Of a stretch of DNA of 64,000 bases, positions 49,292 to 57,511 are shown one piece after another (positions within the stretch are counted from its first letter, which is position 1; each line of letters begins with the position of its first letter). Source of the DNA: Biostraticola tofi (GTDB lineage: Bacteria > Pseudomonadota > Gammaproteobacteria > Enterobacterales > Enterobacteriaceae); NCBI RefSeq assembly GCF_004343195.1, contig NZ_SMCR01000006.1:124001-188000 (forward strand), written 5' to 3'. Position numbers and translations under genes: made by a program. The notes under the pieces were generated by a model, which made no database searches, was not told the origin of the DNA, and saw nothing but the letters and a program-made list of their open reading frames with translations.

Positions 49292-50533
49292 CTAGCTGTG
49301 CACCTGGACGGTATCCAGTTTAACTTCCACCTTTTCTTTGGAAAGGACGAATATCGACAGTAATGAGAAAAATATTATCACTCCGCCCATAATAAAATAT
49401 GCATCGCCGAAACCGATTTTGTCATACAGCGCCCCAATCGGTGCAGACATAAAAATAGTCCCCACATAAATAAAGCACTGATAGCCAATCAGATACATGG
49501 TCGAGTTCACCTTTTTATCAAAGTGATTAGCAATATATTTGAACACTGCAATCAGCAGCAATGAGTTTTCCAGACCATACAGTGGTTTGATAAAGGCAAT
49601 CATCAGCGGGCCGGTGGCAAAGCCAGACACGACCAGCCTGGCGCCAATCAGCAAGCCGGCAAATATAAGCGTCTTGCGTGCGCCAATCTTGTTTACCAGC
49701 AAAGGAACAGTCAGCATTGAGATAAACTCGACGATCGCCTGCACCGTACTTAGATAACCATACCAGGTGTTACCTATCGAACTGCCTTTGAAGAATGAGA
49801 CAAAATAGCGCGGAAACTGTTGTTCGGCGATATGCATAATCCAGACTATCCCAGCCACATAAAAAACAAAGCGCCAGAATGTACCCTGCCTGAGCAGGTT
49901 GCCGACATCCGGAAGGCTGATTTTTTTAGCCGGCACCACTTCATTTTCTTTGTTATCTGCCGCTGGAATTTTGATGCTGATAAGCAATGCCAGCATGATG
50001 AGAGAGGTTATGCTGCTGATGGTAAAGTTAATCACCGGCGACATGTTGAACAGAATACCGGCAAATGAGGCGGTGACGGCAGCGCCACAGGAACCCCACA
50101 TTCTGATGCGTCCGAATTCGAAGCCCTTGAGACGCCCGAACCTGTCGCAGTACGACTCGGAAACACCGATACCGGCATACCACGCCAGGCTGAGATATAA
50201 CGCCCCCACCACCACGCCGATGGAAAAATGACTGATAAGCAGCGGATGATAAACGTAGACGAAAAAAGGCATCAGTAACGAGGACATTATTGCGACAAAA
50301 TAAAGCAAATATTTCTTCATACCGAGTTTATCGGTGATGTAGCCATAGAATGGTTTTAGCACTACGGCAAACGCGCCATTCACCGCAAACACCGCACCTA
50401 TTTCAGCACTGGTCAGGGTGGCATGTTGTCCCAGCCAAATTGCGTACAGGCTGAAACTCATGGTCCAGACGACAAAGTATAAAAACATGAAGGCACTGAT
50501 TTTGATATAATCAATGCGATTATCAACGGCCAT
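49292..50533 (-). CDS. LacY-like oligosaccharide:H+ symporter (OHS family)
   Basis: A 413-residue MFS carrier with twelve spans, clearly related to LacY/RafB/CscB: PFYGYITDKLGMKKYLLYF, the LacY-type FEFGRIRMWGSCG, EQQFPRYFVSFF and MYLIGYQCF. Compared with LacY, the arginine of FGRxRM, an arginine in ARLVVSG, and the lysine and glutamate of the helix-X segment (KPLYGLENSL, LacY KTLHMFEV) remain, but the LacY histidine of helix X is tyrosine. Substrate is therefore not lactose; a uronic-acid disaccharide fits the neighbours. The ATG at 50533 follows GGAG by six bases; an ATG four codons earlier is unlikely. It lies 22 bp behind the DUF2264 gene. Confidence 0.88.
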   Translation of the reverse strand: MAVDNRIDYIKISAFMFLYFVVWTMSFSLYAIWLGQHATLTSAEIGAVFAVNGAFAVVLKPFYGYITDKLGMKKYLLYFVAIMSSLLMPFFVYVYHPLLISHFSIGVVVGALYLSLAWYAGIGVSESYCDRFGRLKGFEFGRIRMWGSCGAAVTASFAGILFNMSPVINFTISSITSLIMLALLISIKIPAADNKENEVVPAKKISLPDVGNLLRQGTFWRFVFYVAGIVWIMHIAEQQFPRYFVSFFKGSSIGNTWYGYLSTVQAIVEFISMLTVPLLVNKIGARKTLIFAGLLIGARLVVSGFATGPLMIAFIKPLYGLENSLLLIAVFKYIANHFDKKVNSTMYLIGYQCFIYVGTIFMSAPIGALYDKIGFGDAYFIMGGVIIFFSLLSIFVLSKEKVEVKLDTVQVHS

Positions 50534-50555
50534 AATTAACTCCACTCATGGTAGA

Positions 50556-52391
50556 TTAAATAAAGAGGTTAAATGTTTTATTTTCTACATTGATGCTTAT
50601 TTTTTCTTTCTCCAATACGATTTCTGGTTTTAGGTTATGACGTTTAAATTCACCCTGCCCCGCATTGACCAGGCTTGCCAGAAGGGTTCTTCCGGGTAAT
50701 AGATTTTTTCTCAATACCGGAACACCGCTGCTACAGGGAAAAATAATATTACTGCCCGGCGGTGACAGGACAAGGTCGCTATGCCGCGTCACATCGGGTG
50801 AGATATCCTTGATGCTGGAATAAAGCTGGAACTTATCGCTTATAACGCACCCTTCGGCCGGATCGAATCGGTGTTCGTTTGGCATTGAAACCGGCAGCGG
50901 AAAGCCTCCTTCGACCGACTCCAGCGCGCGGCCAGACTGGATAATATGGATACGCAGATGCCCTGCATCCAGAGGCATCAGCCAGGAGTTGACCTCAACA
51001 TCCGGCCAGGGAAACCACTGCGTAAAGATGCGATCCGACGCCGTTTTGGTTCTCTGACTGTTTAGCCGTCCTCGGTAATAACCATCAAACTCCGAAAACA
51101 ACAGCGAAGAATCACATGCGTTCAACTCAATGCCATATCGGCTGCGTTCCAGATTAAAACCCAGTAAAGAGGAGTAGGCAAATTTGCCGTATTTACTTTC
51201 GCTGTTATTGTAATTTTTGGCGGGGAATTGGCCGGCATTGAGCAAATAATGATGATGATTAATTTTATCATCATGCACAATATGGCCGGCGTGCGGCATA
51301 GACCGGGTTGTCTCCCGTTGCGGGAGCGGCTGCTCCTGACATAGCCAAAAAGGATGTTCCTCGCCTAACGCCAGGATCAAAAAAGCTTTACAAGCCCAAT
51401 AAGGAGATCCGGGCGCATTATAATCTTCGGCAATCAGTGGATTGCTGTAGCTGTAGCCCACGGTCATAACACCGCGGCTATCGCACATATCCTGTTGCAG
51501 CCACCAACGCAGGTTTCTAAGGATTATTCCTTTGATAATCCCTAACGGCACACTATCCAGCCCGGCAAAGGCAGCGGCACTCCAGAATGCCGCTTGGGCA
51601 AACCGATAGGTCAGGCTGCGCCCAAAAGGAATGGCTGAACCACTCTGGTCAAACATATAGATAAAATCATGGGCAAATACCGTCGCCCGCTGGCGCAAAA
51701 TGGCGCATCGTTCAGGATCTTTATCCCTCATGACGGTTGAATAAATCAGGCCGTAATAATGCAAGGCCATGGCGTTGTAATAATCACGGGGACGGTTTTC
51801 ACCATCGCTGTACCAGCCATCGCCCAGATAATAACTGTCTAACAGAGTGAAATGCTGTTCAATAGTTTCTTTTGAATAGTTATCTCCAGCCAGACATAAT
51901 CCGGTTTCGATCATAATGGGGAAAAATGACCAATTATTTTTTGGCAATTTGACTTCACGGATCTGGTTCAGCCAGGCAATCAATCGCTGCCGTTCAAGCG
52001 CCGATAAATGTTGCTTAAATTGTTGCGCCGACAGCATTAGCCCACAACCAAATACCGCCATTTCGACACTACGCTGGTCAAAATCAGTCACATCTCCCCA
52101 GTAAGCCGGGCTTGCCGGGTCTGTGCCTTGGGCAATTATTCTAAATATCGCCTTCACGTCTATCGGGTGATCTTCCCCCGATGAAATCACTGGAAATACT
52201 CCCCAAAGCAACCGGCAGAATGTTTCCATCGCGGCGATTTTTTCGCCATATAACGGAACCATGCCACCCAGCGTAATCCCGGCAGCATTCTCTTCCCGCT
52301 GGTTCCATACCGATTCGAACAAAGATTCAAACCAGTTTATAACCGCACCTCGTGATGATAAATCGCTAAAATTATTTGACTTTACATTCAT
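50556..52391 (-). CDS. DUF2264 protein, GH154-type beta-glucuronidase candidate
   Basis: A 611-residue DUF2264 protein. The N-terminal two thirds is an alpha-helical barrel with the family segments YWGDVTDFDQRSVEMAVFG, PKNNWSFFPIMIETGL, YYLGDGWYSDGENRPRDYYN, FIYMFDQSGSAIPFGRSLTYRFAQAAFWSA and NAPGSPYWACKAFLILAL; the rest is beta-rich. DUF2264 proteins were assigned to GH154, whose founding member from Bacteroides is an exo-beta-glucuronidase acting on arabinogalactan side chains. No signal peptide is seen, so it would act on imported oligosaccharides. It heads the operon divergent from an AraC regulator. I chose ATG 52391 over a TTG 26 codons earlier; neither has a strong ribosome binding site. 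Confidence 0.82.
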   Translation of the reverse strand: MNVKSNNFSDLSSRGAVINWFESLFESVWNQREENAAGITLGGMVPLYGEKIAAMETFCRLLWGVFPVISSGEDHPIDVKAIFRIIAQGTDPASPAYWGDVTDFDQRSVEMAVFGCGLMLSAQQFKQHLSALERQRLIAWLNQIREVKLPKNNWSFFPIMIETGLCLAGDNYSKETIEQHFTLLDSYYLGDGWYSDGENRPRDYYNAMALHYYGLIYSTVMRDKDPERCAILRQRATVFAHDFIYMFDQSGSAIPFGRSLTYRFAQAAFWSAAAFAGLDSVPLGIIKGIILRNLRWWLQQDMCDSRGVMTVGYSYSNPLIAEDYNAPGSPYWACKAFLILALGEEHPFWLCQEQPLPQRETTRSMPHAGHIVHDDKINHHHYLLNAGQFPAKNYNNSESKYGKFAYSSLLGFNLERSRYGIELNACDSSLLFSEFDGYYRGRLNSQRTKTASDRIFTQWFPWPDVEVNSWLMPLDAGHLRIHIIQSGRALESVEGGFPLPVSMPNEHRFDPAEGCVISDKFQLYSSIKDISPDVTRHSDLVLSPPGSNIIFPCSSGVPVLRKNLLPGRTLLASLVNAGQGEFKRHNLKPEIVLEKEKISINVENKTFNLFI

Positions 52392-52591
52392 AATCTTGGC
52401 ACCGGTTTTTTTTGTGAAACATTGTTTTAGAGATTCATTTTCTGCAGCTAAAATATTGCCTAATACCAACTCATAGCGTTATGGTGATCACAAATTTCAG
52501 TCAAGAAATTGGCAGACATAAGAAATTATCTTTTTTTAGGATTTAATTTCACTATCATGAAGAAAAATTATACTTTAATGACATCTTAACT

Positions 52592-53446
52592 ATGACCAAC
52601 ACCTCATTGCTTGATTTGATACAGTACGACGACTTTTACACCGAGTTCAGGCGGGTTAGCGGCAAAAGCGTCGACTATTACCATTGGCATCAGTGTCTCG
52701 AAGTTCTCTATATTGAAAGCGGCGTGGGGTTAGTGGTAGTCGATAATCAAAAATTTACCCTGAGGCCAGGGCGGTTATTTGTATTTCCCCAAGGAAAACT
52801 GCATAAAGTTAAAGTGGATAATTCAACTAACAATATTTACATCCGATCCATAGTCCATATGGACTCAGCGGTGGTTTCTTCCTACCTCAGGCCATTTAGC
52901 ACGTCGCATAAAATATTTCTAGAAATTTCCTCGCCTGAAGAGAAAGTGTCAATTTATGATCTCAACGAGTACAAAGACTATATGAAAGGCATATTGGATC
53001 TATTTTCTCAAAGGTACAGCAACAGCACTAAAAAGTGTGACGCTATCGCTTTACTGTTGCTCAACATAATTGAAATTTTACCCAATGGGGTGCATATCAG
53101 TGCTGGCAAGTCAGGCACACTTTCATCCAAGATCATGAACTATATCGAGGAAAAATACTTATCTAAAATCAGCCTGGAAGACATTGCTGCTCATCTGAAT
53201 GTTTCAGGCAGTTATGCATCAAGAACCTTCAAAAAAGAAACCGGCGGTACGATTCAGGAATATATCATCATTCGCCGTATTAGACACTCGTGCTTTTTAC
53301 TTGAAGAAAGCGATGATTCCATTGCTGTCATTGCTGAGAAATCTGGTTTTAAGTACGTAACTTATTTTATAAAATGTTTCAGTGAAGTTACCGGCTTGAC
53401 GCCACTGCGCTATAAAAACAGTATCACAAGGAAATTAACCCAATGA
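52592..53446 (+). CDS. AraC-family regulator with N-terminal cupin
   Basis: A 284-residue AraC/XylS regulator. The N-terminal half (about 1-150) is a sugar-sensing cupin (YYHWHQCLEVLYIESGVG, FTLRPGRLFVFPQGKLHKVK). The C-terminal double helix-turn-helix spans about 180-284 (KISLEDIAAHLNVSGSYASRTFKKETGGTIQEYI, then DDSIAVIAEKSGFKYVTYF). It is divergent from the DUF2264 operon with a 200-bp AT-rich intergenic region and most likely activates that operon in response to a uronide. It is noticeably lower in GC than the surrounding metabolic genes. Confidence 0.92.
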   Translation: MTNTSLLDLIQYDDFYTEFRRVSGKSVDYYHWHQCLEVLYIESGVGLVVVDNQKFTLRPGRLFVFPQGKLHKVKVDNSTNNIYIRSIVHMDSAVVSSYLRPFSTSHKIFLEISSPEEKVSIYDLNEYKDYMKGILDLFSQRYSNSTKKCDAIALLLLNIIEILPNGVHISAGKSGTLSSKIMNYIEEKYLSKISLEDIAAHLNVSGSYASRTFKKETGGTIQEYIIIRRIRHSCFLLEESDDSIAVIAEKSGFKYVTYFIKCFSEVTGLTPLRYKNSITRKLTQ

Positions 53447-53570
53447 GATAATCATTTAATGACTGGCCCTCATGGTGCTATTTTTAGTCAAGGGTGCTAC
53501 TGTTTAAATGCACTTTTAAAATGAGCCGGACGACGATCACAAGTATCTAACAAGCTTTTCCTTTTGCAGG

Positions 53571-53609
53571 ATTCATTTGGATTATTCATTTGGATTATTC
53601 ATTTGGATA
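53571..53609. repeat. Three tandem 13-bp repeats
   Basis: ATTCATTTGGATT starts at 53571, 53584 and 53597 (last base changed in copy three). Confidence 0.85.
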
Positions 53610-53684
53610 CTACAGTGGGAATGTCCTTGTAATGCGTCCCTGCGCGTTACAACCTTAAGTAATTTATTTCTGATATCGGCTAGA

Positions 53685-53765
53685 ATGAATTTCATCAGTA
53701 TGTTGAGCAGAATAAATTGCATCAGTATGTTGAGCAGAATGAATTTCATCAGTTTGTTGAACAAA
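53685..53765. repeat. Three tandem 27-bp repeats
   Basis: Units start at 53685, 53712 and 53739, each of the form ATRAATTKCATCAGTWTGTT followed by GARCARA. The unit is a multiple of three and reads MNFISMLSR-like in one frame, but there is no ribosome binding site for that frame. Confidence 0.85.
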
Positions 53766-53974
53766 GTGGCTTGTAGCCATCTGTTCTGCTGATCTCACGA
53801 CCCAGCAAAAAATTATCAAGTAGCTGCTGAAGGGTGAAGGGCATGTTTTTTATGACGATAGAAATTTAAATAACCGCACAACAACTGTAAAAGTTTACTT
53901 CTACTCTCGATAAAACAATGACAATCTACTATCGCTAAAACCTCTCAGCCAAATATCGCCTTAAAGGGATTCAT

Positions 53975-54628
53975 ATGAACAATTCAATTATAGCTATATC
54001 CAGCCATCAGGGAAGTATCGAATGGAATACCGTATTTAACAAAGGTGGGGTCAGCCATGCTTTTTCAAGATTAGGCGAAGGTGCTGATTTTCTTGATCAT
54101 AGCTTTGATGGAAATTTCAAATCATCAAAGGATGCTGGCCTCAAAGCCGGGGCCTGGCATATTTTCCGCGCCCGCTCAAGCACGCCGAATCAGCAGGCTA
54201 AAACGATTATTGAGAAATTGAAAGGTGTAGGCTTTACCAGTGAAGATAGTTTTGTATTTGAGGTTTATAATAAGAGAGGAGATAATAAGGATGCAAGTCG
54301 CGAAGAAATGGCTAATAATTTACATGCGTTAATAACGATAATTAATAGTTCGGAATTACCTATCAGCAATAGGCAACTTTATATTAAAACCAATATCGAC
54401 ACCTGGAAAAACAGCCTTGCCTGGGATAAGCACCCAGACACTTTCAGGCGCTGCAACCTGTGGGTCGAGCAGTGGCAAGATAGTTCCGGAAAACCAGACC
54501 AACCCCAACCTCTCCAGCCTTGGAGTGAGGGTAAGTGGACATTCTGGGAATATTCTCAAAAAGGCCGCGTCGACGGCATTAAAACCGACGTGCTTATCAG
54601 CAAAGCTAATGAGCATAGTTCCAGCTAA
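53975..54628 (+). CDS. GH25 lysozyme-like protein lacking catalytic acids
   Basis: A 217-residue protein with the outline of a GH25 muramidase barrel: an opening ISSHQGSIEWNTVF, the GVSHAFSRLGEGADFLDHSF segment, DAGLKAGAWHIFRARS, a middle strand SFVFEVYNK, and the closing LWVEQWQ...WTFWEYSQKGRVDGI. In active GH25 enzymes the first strand reads DVSxHQG and the middle strand carries Asp-x-Glu; here the first aspartate is Ala7 and the pair is Glu96/Tyr98. All three acids thus differ, so hydrolysis of peptidoglycan is doubtful. There is no signal peptide. It may be a binding protein, an inactive relic, or an enzyme with changed chemistry. Low GC and lack of related neighbours suggest transfer. 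Confidence 0.7.
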   Translation: MNNSIIAISSHQGSIEWNTVFNKGGVSHAFSRLGEGADFLDHSFDGNFKSSKDAGLKAGAWHIFRARSSTPNQQAKTIIEKLKGVGFTSEDSFVFEVYNKRGDNKDASREEMANNLHALITIINSSELPISNRQLYIKTNIDTWKNSLAWDKHPDTFRRCNLWVEQWQDSSGKPDQPQPLQPWSEGKWTFWEYSQKGRVDGIKTDVLISKANEHSSS

Positions 54629-54671
54629 TGCAGAAAGTTCGACCACCCGCGTTAAACTTCCGGGCAACCCA

Positions 54672-54777
54672 ATGAAAAGCAAGGGTATCCGCATGAAAAG
54701 CACGGGCAACCCAATGACAAGTACGGGCAATTCCATGAAAAGTACGGGCAATCCCGAAAAGTACGGGTGCATGCACG
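54672..54777. repeat. 21-bp tandem repeats behind the GH25-like gene
   Basis: About five degenerate copies of ATGAAAAGYACGGGCAAYCC plus one base follow each other from 54672, decaying towards 54777. The unit is a multiple of three and starts 44 bp after the stop codon. Confidence 0.8.
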
Positions 54778-55029
54778 AAAAGCATGGGCACGCGACTCTT
54801 TTAAACTAACCCACCCTTCACAAGGTTTACAGTGCAGATAGTGGCAAAGAGAGAAGTCTTCAGCAAGAGAGAGTCCTGAGAAAAAGAGCAGTCACCCGGT
54901 GGTGAGTAATGGGTACTAGCAATGGCTGTCTGCGCTAGAAAGCCCACGGTACAACGGTAAGTGGGCTCCGGCTGAATGCGGGTAGGCTTATCCAGCAATG
55001 CACGCAATTTCAGCGCTATACTAGACCCT
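54778..55029. other. Spacer upstream of the helicase gene
   Basis: No gene seen. TATACT at 55017-55022 lies only eight bases before the preferred helicase ATG, so it may not serve as its -10 element unless the message is nearly leaderless. Confidence 0.35.
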
Positions 55030-57228
55030 ATGAAAAATACACATTTACCGGATCATTCCGGCGGGCCGGCAGCAGCGACGCATGAGCACGATGGGCCTAA
55101 TAGCGCACAGCAGGATGCCATAACCTCCACCGAAGGGGCGATACGCATCATTGCCGGAGCCGGTACCGGCAAAACCCGCACCCTGACCGATCGTTACTGC
55201 TATCTGGTCTCTATGCTGGGCGTTGCGCCAAGAAATATCATGTGCGTCACTTTTACCAATCGGGCGGCCAATGAAATGAAGCGGCGGGTGCGGCGCACGC
55301 TCGGCGATCTTGATTTGGGGATGATCTGTACCTTTCACGCCTTCTGTGTACAGTTGCTGAAAGAAGATATCCACCTACTCAATTTCCCACGCAACTTTAT
55401 TATCCTGGATATGGAAGACCTTAAGCAGATGCTGCTGAAGATATTCAGTGATATGGGGCTGACCCTGCGCGACACCACGATCAAACGCACCTTGGATGAG
55501 GTGCTGGAAGCCCGTAAGCTCCAGGCTACCGGCTATATTGACGATATTTACCAGTTGAATAATGAGCAGCTTAAAGCCCGTTTTGTCACCGCCCGCGATC
55601 GAGACGAGGAGATATTTCTGCGCTATATCTATGAGCAGAAAAAATGCTTTGGCTGCGACTTCAATGACCTGATTAATTTTGCCACCTGGATCCTGGAGAA
55701 ATTTCCTGACGTCAGGCACAAGTGGCAGGACCGCATGCAGTATGTGATGGTGGACGAATTTCAGGACGTCAGTAAGCGGCAGTACCAGCTGGCGAGGTTG
55801 CTGGCGGGCAAACACGGCAATCTGTTCATCGTGGGCGATCCGGATCAGACCATTTACTCCTGGCGCGGCGCCCATCTACGTCTGTTTCTCGATTTTGACA
55901 AGGTGTATCCGGCAGCGAAAACCATTGCGCTGACGATGAATTATCGCTCCAGCCCGCAGATTCTGGCAGCGTCCAACCACCTTATCGAACAAAACCAGGT
56001 GCGCGTTGAAAAAACGCTGCAGGCGCAGCAGACTGAGGGTCCAAAGCCCAGCTATTACCATGCCAAAAGCGAACGGCTCGAGGCCGAATGGATAGCGGAA
56101 CGTGTCGCAGAGCTGCAGGCAAAAGGCATCAACAGCAATGATATCGCCGTCCTCTACCGCGCCCATTTTCTGACGCGGGCGCTGGAAGAATGTTTTATCA
56201 GCCGCGGGCTGCCCTATACCATCTTCAGCGGCGTGGCATTTTATGGTCGGCGTGAAATCAAAGACGTTATCTGCTACCTGCGAATGGTCACCGGTGCAGA
56301 TGACCTGGCTTTGCTGCGTACCATTAACCTGCCATCCCGGCGAATAGGTAAAAAGAGGTTGGCAGCTCTCGCGGTACTGGCCGAAGAACGCGCGCTTTCT
56401 CTTTATCAGGCGCTGAAGGAAAATCTGGACCAACCCATGTTCAAAGGTACCGATGCCCGGCAATATGTGGCCGCCATCGAACAGGTCCGTCAGCAGCGCG
56501 CTGTCCTGACGTTGGGTAATCAGTTGCAGATGTTGCTGGATCTCAGCGGTTACGAAGGTCTGTTAAGGCTTTCCGGTGATCAGGAGCGGCTCGATAATTT
56601 GGCTGAACTCAAGCGCAGCGTGCAGCAGGCCGGCGATGAGGATGAGGAAGCTACGCTGGAAGAATTCCTTGAACGGGTCGCGCTGTTTACTTCCCTGGAC
56701 CAGGAATCCGAGCATGCCACTCTCAAATTGATGACCATTCACAGCGCCAAAGGAATGGAATTTCGGTATGTTTTTATCTGCGGAATGAATGAAGGGGTGT
56801 TTCCCGGTCGTCGTATCAGCTCGATCGAAGAGATGGAGGAAGAGCGCCGGCTGGCCTATGTCGCGATGACCCGCGCCAGGGAGGGCCTTTATCTGAGCGA
56901 TGCACAAGGGGTAGCCAACGACGGCCTGTTCAAATACCCGTCCAGGTTCATTTTTGATGCCGGTGCCCAGCATATTGATTTCCTGGTGCCCCTAGAGCCA
57001 GCCATGCATCCTGAGGGGCGATCCAATGATGCGACCAATGGCTTCATCTCCGCAGTCCAGGACCCGATGGACCGTTTTCGCCCCGGCGATCGGGTGATGC
57101 ATCCCGTGTTCGGCAGCGGTACGGTAAATGCATCCCATCCGGATGAATTCGCTTATGCGGTAAAATTCGATGGACTGCCAACCGAACGCAGCATGCAGTT
57201 CAATGCCCCATTACAAAAAATCACCTAA
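55030..57228 (+). CDS. UvrD/PcrA-like superfamily 1 DNA helicase
   Basis: A 732-residue SF1A helicase translocating 3' to 5' on single-stranded DNA. Motifs in order: Q motif GPNSAQQDAI, Walker A IIAGAGTGKTRTLTDR, Ia VTFTNRAANEMKRR, Ic TFHAFC, Walker B VMVDEFQDVS, III IVGDPDQTIYSWRGA, IV TMNYRSSPQIL, V LMTIHSAKGMEF and VI VAMTRAREGLYLS. The C-terminal segment (about 685-732, RPGDRVMHPVFGSGTV) is a Tudor-like tail as in PcrA and UvrD, where it contacts RNA polymerase. It is additional to the usual UvrD and Rep of the order, which are longer or differ. No nuclease partner is adjacent. An in-frame ATG at 54976 is an alternative; neither start has a clear ribosome binding site. Confidence 0.9.
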   Translation: MKNTHLPDHSGGPAAATHEHDGPNSAQQDAITSTEGAIRIIAGAGTGKTRTLTDRYCYLVSMLGVAPRNIMCVTFTNRAANEMKRRVRRTLGDLDLGMICTFHAFCVQLLKEDIHLLNFPRNFIILDMEDLKQMLLKIFSDMGLTLRDTTIKRTLDEVLEARKLQATGYIDDIYQLNNEQLKARFVTARDRDEEIFLRYIYEQKKCFGCDFNDLINFATWILEKFPDVRHKWQDRMQYVMVDEFQDVSKRQYQLARLLAGKHGNLFIVGDPDQTIYSWRGAHLRLFLDFDKVYPAAKTIALTMNYRSSPQILAASNHLIEQNQVRVEKTLQAQQTEGPKPSYYHAKSERLEAEWIAERVAELQAKGINSNDIAVLYRAHFLTRALEECFISRGLPYTIFSGVAFYGRREIKDVICYLRMVTGADDLALLRTINLPSRRIGKKRLAALAVLAEERALSLYQALKENLDQPMFKGTDARQYVAAIEQVRQQRAVLTLGNQLQMLLDLSGYEGLLRLSGDQERLDNLAELKRSVQQAGDEDEEATLEEFLERVALFTSLDQESEHATLKLMTIHSAKGMEFRYVFICGMNEGVFPGRRISSIEEMEEERRLAYVAMTRAREGLYLSDAQGVANDGLFKYPSRFIFDAGAQHIDFLVPLEPAMHPEGRSNDATNGFISAVQDPMDRFRPGDRVMHPVFGSGTVNASHPDEFAYAVKFDGLPTERSMQFNAPLQKIT

Positions 57229-57511
57229 GCCCGCCAACCCTTTATCCAGCGCCGTTAAACAGTTAAGGCGCACGATGGGTAATAAAAATCGCCTCATGAT
57301 GATGTAACGTTTTACCTTATCAATGCACGATCATTCAGCACTCAGGCGAGTGAGTCAGCGCTGGAGTCGTGTCTTACGGCAGTTTAAGCTAGGCTATACG
57401 ATGGCGTGCGCGTTACCCCCTACCATTAACGACGCGCCGATCGCTTTAGGCGGATAACAAGACCGATAACGGCCAGCAGGGTTTATTATTTTATACACAA
57501 GGAGATCATCG

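Larger units (their letters stand above)
53447..53974. other. 528-bp AT-rich spacer with two repeat arrays
   Basis: No credible gene. A 71-codon frame at 53577-53792 is created by the repeats. The region holds two repeat arrays (13-bp and 27-bp) and, near 53880-53970, the upstream sequence of the GH25-like gene. Confidence 0.5.

Noticed and set aside
53577-53792. 71-codon frame with repeated MNFISMLSR-like units
   Set aside because: The frame exists because of 13-bp and 27-bp repeats; it lacks a ribosome binding site and a plausible protein architecture.
54417-54809. 130-codon frame overlapping the GH25-like gene and the 21-bp repeats
   Set aside because: It runs in another frame through the GH25 coding region and then through repeats; no independent start signal.
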